This document shows positions 52,301 through 64,000 of a DNA stretch of 64,000 nucleotides, one piece after another. The DNA is from Chaetorhynchus papuensis (taxonomy: Eukaryota; Chordata; Aves; Passeriformes; Rhipiduridae), in contig VWYX01000126.1 in NCBI GenBank assembly GCA_013396525.1, forward strand, positions 1 to 64,000, in the 5' to 3' direction. The translations under genes were made by a program, and so were the position numbers. Below the pieces are notes generated by a model that saw only the letters and a program-made list of their open reading frames with translations, made no database searches and was not told the DNA's origin. The stretch's first letter is position 1. Every line of letters starts with the position of its first letter.

Positions 52301-55300
52301 TTGGCATGATTGAAGCGTTCCAGTTAATTAGACTGTTTTTCTGTGCACAGAAGAGCTGTGAAATTGTAGCTGTTTCTTAGATGGTAGCTGTATGTGAGCC
52401 ACCAAATATAAATTATGCACAAATCCATTCTCTAGTGCTGTGGGTCTTCAATATTACATAAACATTTTAGTACTTTTACTTCACTGGTAGCCTTTCAAAG
52501 TTTTGTCTTGTGTTCCACATAATGTCCTGTGGTTAACTTTTTTCCTGATTGTTGTTCTGGTGACTTGTCATCACCATGTGACTAAAATGTTGCTGAGCTG
52601 TCTCTCCTTCCTTCAAGCAATATTCTAGAGTAAGAACACAATTATTGAGAAATCTGTTTGAAGAGAATACATCTCTTCTGGTTTTGGTGTGTTACTGTGT
52701 TATCTACTACTACATCACTTCTAAAAATGCTTTGAAGCTTAAGCCAGTGCTTCATTTCTAGTAATGTTATTTTTGAAAGCTGAATATTTTAAAGGATTCA
52801 CAATTCAGTAAGCATATATCTTAATTACTGAGATCAAAGAAATATAGAAATATGATGGTTGTACCATCAACATACAACTAAGATACTTCAGCTCAGTGCT
52901 GTTGCAGGTATGTAGACTTAGGTTTACTTGGAAGGAGTGGGAGAATGTCATGTCATCAAAGCTTCAGTATATATTTTTCAAACAGTGGGATACGTTGGAC
53001 TGTATTGAAATGTATTATTTCAGCTTTAATTCACATTTGTGTGTTTGCTGGCTATGCTTTCTTGCGTAGCTGATGAACTGCAAACAGTGGAAAAGGCTAA
53101 TGATTAAGCTGGTATTTAAACAGAGTAGTATTTGATTTTCATTGCCTAATGAAATATGAAATGAAACAAACCTGGATTTATTTATTTATAACAAAATTAG
53201 AAAAGTAGAGTGGATACATCTAGGAAATATTCTGCTTCTTGGAAATTTTAAATTTGTATTTAGTAGCAAATGAGGTAATCTTAATTTATTTTTTTTCTTT
53301 AACTAAAAAAAAAAGCATTTTTATATTACTTACCTAGGTCTGTTTTTTAGCTATCTCTTATGTAAAATATCTTGGGCTAATTAAGCATCTAAAATTGAAC
53401 AAAAGACACTGGCATTTCAGTAATCTGTGTTAAACTTTCTGGTGGTGTGTCTCTCGGATGTGCAACAGGTCAGCGTGCTCGGCAGACAGAGGGGGAAGAT
53501 GGCAGCCAATAACCAGCTTTGCATTCGACGTTGGACCACCAAGAACGTGGCCAAGTGGCTGAAGGAAGAAGGCTTCTGTGACTACGTGGACGTTTTGTGC
53601 AACAGACACAGGCTAGATGGAATTACACTGCTGACTCTTACTGAGTATGATTTACGATCCCCTCCTCTGGAAATCAAAATCCTGGGGGACATCAAGAGGC
53701 TGATGTTGTCCATACGCAAACTGCAGAAGCAGCATATTGACGTCCTGGAAGAGCTGGGTTACACCAGTGACGGTCACGCTGGCACAGTGTGCCCAGTTGG
53801 GTCACTGCAGGGGGTAGATTGGTTTTGTAATGGTGAAGTACCTCGGGACTGTGATGGACCTATTACTGACTTGAATGGTGACCAGTATCAATATGCAAAT
53901 GGAAAAAACAAACATGCCACACGAAGACTGGACCCAGAGTACTGGAAGACAGTTTTAAGTTGTGTGTATGTCTTCATAGTGTTTGGCTTTACATCATTTG
54001 TTATGGTGATAGTACACGAGCGAGTACCTGACATGCAAACATATCCACCTCTGCCAGACATATTTCTAGATAGGTAAGAAATCTTCTTTCTAAACAAAAT
54101 AGTAATGTGATGGTTAAAATATAGGCTGTGTTTTCTTTGTTTTCAAAGTTTCATATGCTCTAGAAGGAAGTTTCATCTGCTCTAGAAGATGCCTCTGCAA
54201 AATAGTTATAAGAGTCTAGCAAATCCTTCTGCTGAGATTGAAATGTGTATCAGTTAGATGCAGAGATTTAGTTTTAGGGGAAAATAAATTGAGCTGTTGT
54301 TCTACCTAGTTTATATTTAGTTTTAAAGGATTCACAATTCAGTAAGCATATATCTTAATTACCGAGCTCAAACAAAGATAGAAATATGATGGTTGTACCA
54401 TCAACATACAACTAAGATTATGTGTTGTATGGATGAACTAAACTCATTACAACACAGTAATCAGTTTGTCCATCCTTGCATTCTAGTAAAAAGCATGATG
54501 GTCAGCTGGCATAGATGTGCAGCCATATGCATTTTCTGAAATCCAGTTCCTGCTATGAAGCTTAACATGTCTTGTTATATAAAAACTTTGGATGCAGGAC
54601 TCTTTTGGTCTGTGAGTGAGCAAAGAAATTGAAAGCAAACAGCACTGATACGGTATTTTTGTTGTTTTCCCCCTGTCAGCTTGCTGAAGATGGTGTAGGG
54701 AAACTGAAGTAGAATGAAAAGACCAGCATCTCTTTTAACAGGGTATTAAACCACTGTTGTGACTTATGCAGTACCTGCTCATTTTTTTAAAGAAAATATT
54801 TCACTTCAGGCAAAGAAGAGACACAGTGGTAAAGGTCAAATTCTGGTCATTGACTACAGGTTTAATAGAAGATAAACGTTCCCTTTGAGAAAGGGCACTT
54901 GCACTGTGGAGAACTTAACTGCCTAGAGAGTTTTAAAAGATATGAGCTAAACTGTTAAAAAGTTCAGCCTTTGTGATCTTCCTGTTCCTGCCAGTAATTT
55001 CCATTTTCATTAATGACTTTCAAGAAGTCAGTAAGATTCTAATCTTTTGAGTAAGTGTGCAGAATCCCCCATAAATTTATATATAAACTCAGCAAGGACA
55101 GACCATATCCAGCAGAGTGGAAGAGGGGCGAGAGAACAGGAGCTATGGGATTACTGGATTTTGTTCCCAGGGTGCTACCATGGTATTCAGTGGGCAGGAG
55201 GATGGGGGAGGCCAGAAAGCAGCAGCCCACAAAACAATGAGAGGGGATTACTACAAAGCTCGTGTTTGAGCAGTGCTTTGCTACCCCTTTGTATCAGGGG

Positions 55301-58300
55301 GAGCACAAAACTATGAGGAGCAGCTTCTCTTGAAATCTGTTGATCTGTATTTTGGTGACTGAAAGTGGAAATTGTTACGGTGCCTTATGTGTGAAAGAAG
55401 GTCTTAAATCTTCTGACAGGGAGGGTTGAAAGGTTTGCATGTAGTGATTATCACTGAAAATTTGAAAACAGTTTTTATTTTCCCTGATACTTTCCTGTGC
55501 AGTTCTGCTTCATTGCAAGTATTTAAGATTTCTGGCCTTGAAGTATTTAATTCATTGTGTTGACATAGCATTCTTACGGGCATAAGTAGCATAATTGACA
55601 TGATGCAAGTTCTTGTCAGAATGAAAAACGTTGTTGTGAAACAATGGTAGAGGAACACATCCTGTTAGTAAGTCATGTGTAAATTAAGAGAGCGTACTAG
55701 AAATTTTCCCTGACTTAGTGAATTCTGTGTAAACATCTGCTGTAAATGCATTATTAGGAAGGAGATATTGTAATTGAATATATTTCAAATTCTATTTCAT
55801 TCAGTCTAACAAAAGAATTGTTGACTGTAGTTTACACTGTTGTCAGTGAATGCAAATCAGTTTTGAGGTTAGAACTTCATGTGCCCTTTTTTTCAATACT
55901 GAGACTAGGAAAAAAAATAAGCCTTTGTATTAATTTTCTTGCTTTGTCCTTTTTTTTAGCGTCCCCAGGATACCATGGGCTTTTGCTATGACTGAAGTAT
56001 GTGGTGTAATTCTTTGCTACATTTGGCTCTTGGTTCTTCTGCTTCACAAACACAGGTAGATTTTATAAAATCCAAATTAACTGGTACTTTGATGCAGAGA
56101 AAAGACCATAACAAGAATTTATGATGATTGTTTTAAGAATTTCCATTCAGTAAGAATCTTATCAACTCCTAGTATATCTCTGTTAATTTGGATTAGGGAG
56201 GATTTAATCAAGAATGATGGCTTGTGAATCTTTCAGAGGAGTCATCCAAATTTACTTTCCTACCATATTTTAAGTAATTTTCTGTGAAACACAGATATTT
56301 CAGAGAGTTTTCAGTATATACATGCATACTATAACAGTTTTGTATAAGAAAGTGCTATGAGAATGAATTTCCACAGGATGTCTGGAGCCAGCCCGGCAGT
56401 TTGCTTTCACTCAGGGATAGAAAATGCTTTTGTGTTCATGCGTATTTTAAGTTAAATTTTCACAGGTTCATTGATTTTTATCAATTTGCCAGCAGAAGGC
56501 ATGAGTGCCAAAGCTAGCACAAGAGTAGCTTCAGAGGTGGAGATGTACCTTTTGGTGGCAGTCAGCTTGCTACGGTGTCTCACCCTGTCATGTGGAACCA
56601 TATTTTTACAGTACTACTTAATTTAGAAAAAAAAAAAAAAAAGGTGTTGTGAAACTTGCAGTAATGATGACGGGACTTAATGGGATTAAGTTGGGGTGAG
56701 GTGAAATGTTTTGATCATAACTTCCCTGATCTCAGCTCCTGTGTACTTTTCCCAGATCTATACTTCTGCGTAGACTGTGCAGCCTCATGGGGACAGTATT
56801 TCTGTTGCGTTGCATTACAATGTTTGTTACCTCACTCTCGGTGCCAGGCCAGCACTTGCAGTGTACTGGAAAGGTAAAAACTTCAAATGCTGTAAATTAT
56901 TTTTCCTGTTTCCTTTTGTAAAAAAAATACTTAAGACGTGATTAAGATTGTTGGGACCATAGTGTTAGATGTGTGTTTTTTAAGAACATCGTGTTTGTGT
57001 CCTGTTTCCTTGCCCTTGCATTAATTACCATATGCAGGCAAACATCCCTAGGGGTCTTAGAAGCACTTGCCACTTTGGAGAGCATCTGGTTATTTGGTGA
57101 AGGGTGTTCAGAGTGTTTCACACTGTAAACCAGAGAGAGTACATCAAAGAGGTGTGCACTTAAGCTACTGACTTCATGAAGAACGACTGAAAGGGAAGTA
57201 ATCGCTTCGTTGTCTTGTTGGTTGCATGGTTTTGAAAAAAACCCCAACAAACTATTATTGTTTCACCCCTTCTCATAAGGGATATTCCTTAGAACATGGG
57301 ATTTTATGGTTTCATCCTAACTTTTAGTTAGGAGAAGTTTGAGCTGAGCAAATGGAAAGTTTGACGATGACACATTTGGGAGGCTGAATACATTCAAAAA
57401 AAGATGGCAGGCTCTGTGGATAAATCACTTGGAACAAAATACTTGCTCTAAATTCCAGTATTCATCAGAGGTATGAGGAACACAATTAGTAATTGTAGTT
57501 ACTAATGTGACTCACTGCCATACTGAAATCCAAAGATGTGCTAACCTGCACATTATTATTTAAATTTATTATTTTAATAAAAGACACAACGTGATAAATG
57601 GTATTAAACAAACATAGTGCAATACAGCTAACTTTAAGGACGTATTGTTTGGGCAGTGGGGTTGGAACTCAGTAAAGGTTAATGTCACTGTTTTTCAGTT
57701 GTATGGCAATGTTTGGGCAAAGCTCCAGCGGGCATTTGCAATATGGAGTGGCTTTGGAATGACTCTGACTGGAGTACATACGTGTGGAGATTATATGTTC
57801 AGTGGTCACACTGTCGTCCTGACCATGCTCAACTTCTTTGTCACAGAATGTAAGTACAGAGTGTCAATACTCAAATGTCCTTAAGAACTTGTACAGCCAG
57901 AGGTGGGAGAGTGTAAACACTTGAATGTCCTTAAGTATTAAGAATATCTGCTCCTTGACCTCCTCAGGTTCAAAGTGTAACATTTAAGCAAACAAATACA
58001 AATTCAGATTGCTGTGCTCTTTCTCAGGTTTGTGACAGTCAGTTCACAGGCAGGAAAGGAGCACCACCCCCTTGAATGGGGGGATGAATAAGGCAATTTC
58101 AATGAGCATGTGAGCCAAGACATTAGAAAGGCTTTCTGGCTTGCTACTGGGAGAATACTTGGGAAGATACTTAGGATTGTCTGTTACTATTCCCTGTCCT
58201 AGGTATCTGCCACTGACTCCTGTCAGCCAAAATACCTGGCGAGGTTTCCATGCCCATAAACCATAAAGCCAAACACCAAACCCCTTAATGAGTGAGAATA

Positions 58301-59056
58301 TATGAAACAGTACTACCCTTCTGTAAACAGCAACAGTGATTTGATACATATTATAGCAAGCAAGGATAATTAGTATGAGTTCAACTAGGATGGAATGACT
58401 GCAATAACAGTAATATAGCTTTCATTACATCTTCCTCCTTATAACATAGAAAAAGCATGATTTTCATTAAAAGAAGTTGGTTGAACAAAGAATTCTGCTT
58501 TGCAGGGTGCTAAACCACTTAAGGATGCTCTTGTTAATCCAGAAATGCATTTGTAAATGAAGTCATGAAGTGATAGACATATATAACTTGTGTGGTTGTT
58601 TTTGTTGGATTTATTGGACCTGTATACAATATTTCTGAACGAAGAGAGTAACTTCATCTCATTTTTGGATGAAAAGTCTGTATAAAAACTTGGAATATCT
58701 AGGCCTGATTTTTGAGACATTCAAGGTCAATCACTTTCTGTTTTCTCCTAGATACGCCAAGGAGCTGGAACTTCTTGCACACTTTGTCCTGGGTCCTGAA
58801 TCTCTTTGGAATCTTCTTCATTTTGGCTGCACATGAACATTATTCTATAGATGTCTTCATTGCCTTTTACATCACTACAAGACTCTTTTTGTATTACCAT
58901 ACATTGGCTAATACTAGAGCATATCAACAGAGCAGGAGAGCAAGGATATGGTTTCCAATGTTTTCTTTTTTTGAATGCAATGTTAATGGTACTGTTCCCA
59001 ATGAGTATTGCTGGCCCTTTTCAAAACCTACTATACTAAAAAGATTAATTGGTTGA
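45821..59056 (+). CDS. SAMD8: SAMD8 (SMSr), ceramide phosphoethanolamine synthase, 5 coding exons
   Basis: The coding sequence is 53499-54073, 55960-56055, 56756-56873, 57699-57849 and 58752-59056: 1245 nt, 414 aa (human 415). It encodes the ER member of the sphingomyelin synthase family, which makes small amounts of ceramide phosphoethanolamine and is thought to sense ceramide. An N-terminal SAM domain (about 10-78) begins with RRWTTKNVAKWLKEEGF. The membrane region has helices near 152-172, 198-220 and 226-250 and more toward the C-terminus. The active-site motifs are CGDYMFSGHT (292-301) and HYSIDVFIAFYI from 343, giving the triad His300, His343, Asp347, all present. It ends in NEYCWPFSKP and KRLIG. 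All junctions are GT-AG and the frame is continuous. Nothing suggests loss of function. Confidence 0.96.
47001..47153 (+). other. SAMD8: Candidate alternative 5' UTR exon of SAMD8
   Basis: A 153-bp segment bounded by a good acceptor (CTGTCTCCACAG) and a good donor (ATAG|GTAAGG). It has no long frame; a short upstream frame starts at an ATG near 47022. Fits an alternative or second untranslated exon 1.2 kb after exon 1. Splice strength is the only evidence. Confidence 0.35.
47154..50930. other. SAMD8 intron 1, first part
   Basis: AT-rich intronic DNA, T-rich on the plus strand, with no recognised exon, RNA gene or repeat family member. Confidence 0.5.
50930..51478 (+). mobile_element. Degraded solo LTR of an avian endogenous retrovirus
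   Basis: The order of blocks is that of a common avian ERV LTR: GTTTTAGTTGTTGCTCAGTG, then GAGAGCACAGCCAGGACAGC, GGATATTTCATACCATGG, a TATAAA at about 51154, GGAACTGGCTGGGCAAAGGT, an AT-rich R region with CTCAACCTATTGGGTTT, then CCCATCCCACTGCAGGGGG and AGTGAGCGAGTGGCT near the end. No internal gag, pol or env sequence lies on either side, so it is solitary. It is in the same orientation as SAMD8 and carries many substitutions. Edges are approximate; identification is from memory of the family. Confidence 0.75.
51479..53468. other. SAMD8 intron 1, last part
   Basis: AT-rich intron with no recognised exon. It contains the first copy (52787-52885) of a direct repeat that recurs in intron 2. The acceptor of the first coding exon is taken as TGCAACAG ending at 53468; its pyrimidine tract is weak. 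Confidence 0.5.
52787..52885 (+). repeat. Copy 1 of a ~99-bp direct repeat flanking SAMD8's first coding exon
   Basis: TTTTAAAGGATTCACAATTC through CATACAACTAAGATA. The second copy is at 54321-54418, about 1.5 kb away in the same orientation, with roughly 95 % identity. Differences cluster in the middle. Confidence 0.9.
53499..54073 (+). CDS. SAMD8: SAMD8 coding exon 1: SAM domain and first membrane helix
   Basis: Starts at the ATG in GGGGAAGATGGCAGCC and encodes residues 1-191 plus two bases of Ser192, ending at AG|GTAAGA. It carries the whole SAM domain, the linker with DCDGPITDLNGDQYQY, and the first transmembrane helix before HERVPDMQTYPPLPDIFLD. Confidence 0.96.
54074..55959. other. SAMD8 intron 2
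   Basis: No exon or known element other than repeat copy 2. A short local repeat (GTTTCATATGCTCTAGAAG and GTTTCATCTGCTCTAGAAG) lies at about 54149-54188. Confidence 0.5.
54321..54418 (+). repeat. Copy 2 of the ~99-bp direct repeat
   Basis: See the copy at 52787. Here the central part reads ACCGAGCTCAAACAAAG where copy 1 has ACTGAGATCAAAGAAAT. Copies 1 and 2 bracket the first coding exon of SAMD8. Confidence 0.9.
55960..56055 (+). CDS. SAMD8: SAMD8 coding exon 2
   Basis: 96 bp between a T-rich acceptor ending TTTTTTTTAG and donor AG|GTAGAT. Encodes SVPRIPWAFAMTEVCGVILC and the rest of the second membrane helix, ending LLLHKH. Confidence 0.95.
56756..56873 (+). CDS. SAMD8: SAMD8 coding exon 3
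   Basis: 118 bp between CTTTTCCCAG and AAAG|GTAAAA. Encodes SILLRRLCSLMGTVFLLRCI through SVPGQHLQCTGK, matching the second conserved motif region of the sphingomyelin synthase family. Confidence 0.95.
57699..57849 (+). CDS. SAMD8: SAMD8 coding exon 4 with first catalytic His
   Basis: 151 bp between TTTTTCAG and AAT|GTAAGT. Encodes RAFAIWSGFGMTLTG and CGDYMFSGHTVVLTMLNFFV, with His300 of the catalytic triad. Confidence 0.96.
58752..59056 (+). CDS. SAMD8: SAMD8 coding exon 5 with second His and Asp, and stop
   Basis: Starts after TTTTCTCCTAG; encodes YTPRSWNFLHTLSWVLNLFG, then AAHEHYSIDVFIAFYI with His343 and Asp347, and ends at TGA after KRLIG. Confidence 0.96.
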
Positions 59057-60057
59057 AGACTGTGGGGATCAGTTCAGATTTTATGAAGCATTATGACTAA
59101 GATCCTACAAGGGGGAATTTGAGAAACATTTTTCACTCTGTGATCTCCTCTTTGCCTTGTTTCTTAGATTCTTAGCCATAAAATGGGGTTCCCATACTTT
59201 AGAGGGATGTGTTTTGTTTTCTCTTTGTGAAAATAGAAAACAATGCAGGGATGGGTAAAGGCTATCAGTGAAGCATGAATATAAACCAGAATACTGCTAC
59301 CCTTGGTAAGGTTCTGTGTGAATGTTTATGGAACATTAACATCAAATATGTGCTTGTATTGAATATAATACACCCTTTACAGGTCCAGATCATCTCTGTT
59401 ACCCGAGTGCCAGCCTTTACAAATACTGATGAAAAAATTAGAACTTGATGAAGCCTTTCTTTTAAAACAGTCATAAATTTAATTTTCAAAACAAACTCTG
59501 TATATTTAAAGATTGAGGAGGTCTGTGTTATAATGAAGAAAGCAGTATAGTTCCTTGCTGAGATGGTCTCTTAACTGTTAAATTACAGGTCTTGACAGTA
59601 TAAATGGTCTGCATACAGGTTGCCAAAAATGAAAGTCTGCCTTGTGGCTGTGCAGTGATATTTTTTTTAATGGGAACTTACTTAGTCTAGTCTATCAGTT
59701 GTCTATATGGTTGTTCCAGCACTTGAAAGTTCTCCCTTTTGTGTTTAAATGAGTTAAAGTAAGTGGAACATCCACTGAAAGTAAATTTAGCTTTAGTGAG
59801 TTTTAAAGCCACAAAGTAACTTTTGTGTGGTCTTAATTGCTTTATACCCAAACCCATGCATGCTTTTCAGGAGCAGTTCTTTAACATTGGGAAAACAGAA
59901 CAGTTGCCTTTGTGTATCTTACTGTCCTGTAAATGGATGGGGAAAATGCATGTAGTAACTCTTTCAGGAATAGTAATAATAGTGAGTGTTGGAAATAGTG
60001 CTCATGTTGATGTATGTTTTAGCACTCTGGTGTCAACAATATGGTGAATATCTCTGG

Positions 60058-60112
60058 ATATATATATATATGCACAGGATATTAGTTTATATATATAAAC
60101 ACACACAGTATA
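60058..60112 (+). repeat. (TA)n/(CA)n microsatellite
   Basis: A TATATATATATA tract, a short spacer, then another TA tract passing into CACACACA. Confidence 0.85.
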
Positions 60113-62938
60113 TGTTTTTCTAACAACTATGAAAAGAAAACTAGTGTTCTTAAATTAAGTTGCTCATTTACTACACTGAAAGATAAAAGTACCATAAACA
60201 GTTGAGTTTTGCTTGTTGAAAAAACCAAACCACAACCCACACCAAAACATCCCCAAAAATGTCAAACGAACACTCCGAGTCCATGATGCATAAGCAAGGG
60301 TCACACAAGGGTTGGTGATCTCTTAGGCAGTGGATTTTAAGGGGACAATACTAATATTGTCTGTAGAGACTTGAAATTAGATTTGTGCTAAATCAAAACT
60401 GATAGATACAAGGTACAAAATCATAAAAATGGTATAGACCTTTTAATTTGATTATTGCAATTTCAGAATAGGTAAGATGTGCAAAAGGTAGTGTAAGTCA
60501 GCTTTAGAAAGTTACACAAAGCATTTCCATCTTGGTACAAGCTGACTTAATGGGCACAATGTACTTGTGTGTGCACAGAAATGAATCCATTTGGAGTTTG
60601 CAAGGTTTTGTGTCTGGAGGCTTGTAACCTCCTGTGGGCTACTCCTTGCTGTGCTGTGTTCCTTTTATAAACCTTGATTGTACTAACTTGACTACCTTAC
60701 ACTCTTTGTCGTATATTACTTTTGTAACTTAATTTAGCTCCTATTCCCCAGAGGAATTACACATCTTGGAATATCTCTGCCAACTCTATTGAGCACATGT
60801 ACACTGTACTATTCCAGAGCTTTTTATATTTGTAACATTCCAATTTTTTAGCAAAATTGCAGGTTTAATACTATATTGTTCAATCTACCATAGCCTGATG
60901 GCTTTTGCCATCCAAATTGGGGGAGTATGCTTACACTAACAAAAAAAGGAGAAAATATTCTGAAAGATTTAAAAACTTGCCATTTGCTGCTCTTAACTTT
61001 CTGATTTCTTTCAGAAAGGCAATTTGAACATTCCTCTTGAGACTTTATATTGAAAGAGCTCTATTTGTTAATTTATATTTGCCTTTGCAATGCACACAGT
61101 TATGAATGCTATTTTTCTAAACTCTAGGAAACATCTGTTCTCAGGATGCGAGGGATTGCAATCTGAGTTATATGGAGAGGTATGCAATTCAACTTGCAAA
61201 GCTGGTGATTCTGAAAATAATCATTTGAGTGGTAACTGGCATAACTGCGTCTAAACTGAAATACTATTTTACAATTTAAGACATGCAGGAGAATTTTCAA
61301 GTACAGCCCAGTGTAACAATGTTTACATAAACTACAGGTATCATTTCAATATTTTTATTTTTTGTAATGAAGCTCATATACTTGGAAACGTGAGGACTCT
61401 TTGTTCTAATTTAATTTTTCAAGTTCTGTTAAGTAAATTGTGTTTTAAATCAGCCTTGCCTATATTTTTTTTTTTTAAAGAAGCTTATTATTTTTTGCTG
61501 TTTCCCTTGATACTAGGTATCTAAGTCCAGGTTAAGTAATATAAAAAGGTTAGTTTTGTTAGCATTGGGGTGGGTTAAAACATTGTCAGGATAATTGTCC
61601 TCTGCTGTTTTGGCAGTTCATTTTGTCTGTCTGTAAACATGCGAGAGGAAAGCTTGAAATTGATAGAAGACGGAAAAATCTGATCTTGCTTGCAAAAGAG
61701 CACAGATCAGTCTGTAGAGCTGGGACTGTAAGCTTTATTGTTAATTAGCTGGAAACAAGTTGCAAGTAACTGATAGCCTTAACATTTTGTACTTCCTTTT
61801 GAAAGAGTCAGTGTTTTAAAAGCATTTTGCTGCTTCTGTTGCTGACAAGCACTTTGAAGTAAAGACAGCAAGCACCATTGGGCCTTGGATTTAATGCTTA
61901 GTCTGTTCAGGGATGTCTTCCTTTATGTTCACACACCAGTCTTTCTGCTCTCCTTTAACATGTTGCACCTCTTTTGTGCTAAGTTGTCTCTGTGGTCTTT
62001 GTGAGTGCCCACATAATCTGAATTCAGAGTAATGAATGAATTACTGTGTAATGCCAGCAAGTGCAAGTGTCTTAACAACATTAGTACTACAAAGTGCACA
62101 AACTAATCAAGTAGCAAAGTGTGAAATTAATAACTGTATATACAAAAGAAGGGGAGGGTCACATTTTTTGCTAGCTTAGCAATTTTAGTAATATTTGAGA
62201 CTTGGCAATAGGGTTGAGCTCTTCCTTATTAGTTTGGGGATATGTATGCACATACCTGTAAGTGATAAACACACAGGCTCTTCCCCATCCCTTTTCTTTG
62301 GTTTTTTGTACCTTATGACACAGTTTCTTATAATAGCTTTCTTTGCCTTTAGTTTTTCATTTCTGAAAAATCCCTTAAGTGGGTTATGAATTACACCTAC
62401 CCAGAACGAGACCTTCGTAGATGTGTTTTTTAACAAATTCTGATTACGCTGACAAAAACTTAACGAAAGGATCTTTAGGCAAGGTTCCTCCAACTGAGCT
62501 TGAACAATGCTATAGAAAGCTTCCATATGGGCAAATAATCTTCATGTGCTGTGGCAAACATGACAACACTTACACAAAGCGTCAGTACAGAAATGTAGAT
62601 AAGCCTGAAGTAGTTAAATGCCCAAGACTAGCAAGAATTGGATCCCGTAAATGCACTGCATGACTTATATGCTTAACTTCAAGCAATTTACTAAATCCTC
62701 TTGACTTCAGTGAGTGTTACCATTTTAGTTTAAACATTTTTTTGGGTAAGGCCAAGTGCATACTGTGTATGGTATACTGCTACACTAATGGGAATAGGTA
62801 ATGTCACTTTATTTTTGGTTTTCTCTGATGTCTCCCCCTCTATCTACTGTAGAAGAAAACATTCCAGTAGAATTTCAAAGAAATTGCTACTTAACTGGGT
62901 TCTGAGAGAAGAAATCTGTAAAAAACCCAAAATACTCA

Positions 62939-62944
62939 AAATAA
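62939..62944 (+). terminator. SAMD8: Candidate poly(A) signal of SAMD8
   Basis: AATAAA on the plus strand, the first I see after the SAMD8 stop codon. Variant signals upstream could give shorter transcripts. Confidence 0.4.
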
Positions 62945-62965
62945 AACCTTGATAGTTACCTGCTT

Positions 62966-64000
62966 TAAGATGCAAGGGTCAGTTAAATGATTAGGAAAAA
63001 AAGTTATTTTTGATGCATGTGTGTTAATTAAGGTCATTTAAAATTACTGAAACCCTCCAAGGAGGATAAAAGCACAGGTTCCTATAATCTTCTTTTCTGT
63101 ACAGCTGTGTCTCATGTAGTGCCAAAAAGAGTTTAAGAGGAAAGAGTTGAACTCAGACACCAGTGCATGTCTTTTGCAGCAATTAATGCCTCCTTGTTTG
63201 CATGCTTAGTGATAGACTTGTCCATTACTAGTTAGCTTGTTTTCTGCTGTATGAAAGCCCACTTGGTTTTGAAGCATCAGTCGTGGAAAAAAACCCCAAA
63301 CAGTAGGTTTTATGGACCTGGAGTGTAACAAAAATAACTTAGAACAACTATGATAGTTTTTCATCCTGTCCGTGTAGTTCCTACTGCAGAGTTAGGGAGA
63401 ATTTGCAGTAATCTACAGACAATACTGTTTCTTTTTTTTTTAGTAACCTAGGGTACCTTTTTAAAAATCTGACCTGTAACTACAAAAACCACCACAGTCT
63501 TGTCAAGATGGAAGTATATTTGACAGAAGTCTTAGCAGTGAGACAGCTTACCCTCTGAATTATTTTGTGCATGTAGACTTCAGCAATAAGGGTTAATTGA
63601 TAGACCACTGATTTATAAAACTACTGTTTCTAATCTGTCAAGCTGACAAGTTGACCTTGTCACTATCCTAATTGAAACAGTATTCCTGGGGGGAAAAAAA
63701 GTCCTTTAGAGTGAATCTACTGATGTCTTGTTCATTTTATGAAGAAAAACACCAAAAAAACCCCTCCCAACTCCTCAAAGACTACAGTATTGTGAACACT
63801 GAACCTTCCATATAGCAGTATCCTGCAGACTTACCAGTTATATCCTAACAAATTTGCAGTGAGTATTATGTACATAATTCAGTGACATGCACATTTTAAA
63901 AGCCAGTTTGTAACAGGTGTTTAAGAACTTAAGGTGATAAATGTGGAGCACAATAACCTGACTGTGTAGTTAGAAAGACTAACTGTAACTTAATTTTGCT
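62966..64000. other. Downstream of SAMD8, no gene recognised
   Basis: AT-rich DNA with short A/C-rich tracts. By synteny VDAC2 is expected further right. No exon of it is seen here. Confidence 0.5.

Larger units (their letters stand above)
59057..62965 (+). other. SAMD8: SAMD8 3' UTR (probable extent)
   Basis: About 3.9 kb from the stop codon to just beyond the first canonical AATAAA that I can find. It is AT-rich, with an AT/CA dinucleotide tract at about 60058-60112. A long 3' UTR fits SAMD8 in other vertebrates. The open frames in it lack family motifs. Confidence 0.5.

Noticed and set aside
62185..62663. Open frames of 80-113 codons in both orientations
   Set aside because: They lie in the SAMD8 3' UTR, have no motif and overlap each other.

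Overview
This is a vertebrate nuclear window, almost certainly from a bird and probably a songbird-type genome. It has long AT-rich introns and intergenic DNA, short CpG islands at gene starts, an old CR1-type LINE tail, and a decayed LTR of a family I recognise from avian endogenous retroviruses. The gene content matches the conserved DUSP13-SAMD8 neighbourhood of amniotes (human chromosome 10q22). By that synteny DUSP29 (DUPD1) would be expected off the left end and VDAC2 off the right end; I recognise neither inside the window.

Layout. 1-13.2 kb: no gene recognised; some coding-like but unidentified stretches at 1-4.2 kb and an orphan CpG island at 10.7-11.4 kb. 13.3-16.2 kb, minus strand: DUSP13B (TMDP-type dual-specificity phosphatase), three coding exons, 198 aa. 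16.3-31.8 kb: intergenic, with an exact 173-bp tandem duplication (18.43-18.78 kb), a strong CTCF-like motif inside a hairpin (25.98 kb) and a minisatellite (27.2 kb). 31.8-35.6 kb, minus strand: a decayed third member of the DUSP13 family. Its three exons can still be aligned and their splice phases match the two living paralogues, but it carries frameshifts, deletions, a stop codon and a ruined catalytic loop. 36.2-36.5 kb: CR1-like fragment. 39.0-40.6 kb, minus strand: DUSP13A (MDSP-type), three coding exons, 192 aa, with a CpG island over its first exon. 45.6-46.3 kb: large CpG island and SAMD8 promoter. 45.8 to about 63 kb, plus strand: SAMD8 (SMSr, ceramide phosphoethanolamine synthase), with a non-coding first exon, five coding exons (414 aa) and a long 3' UTR.

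How the genes relate. DUSP13A and DUSP13B are tandem paralogues with the same exon structure. Both have intact HCxxGxSRS phosphatase loops and are expected to act on phosphorylated signalling proteins in muscle and testis, judging from mammals. SAMD8 is unrelated in function (ER sphingolipid metabolism) and is read in the opposite direction from its own CpG island. The main new observation is the pseudogene between DUSP13B and DUSP13A: the cluster once held at least three DUSP13-type genes in this lineage.
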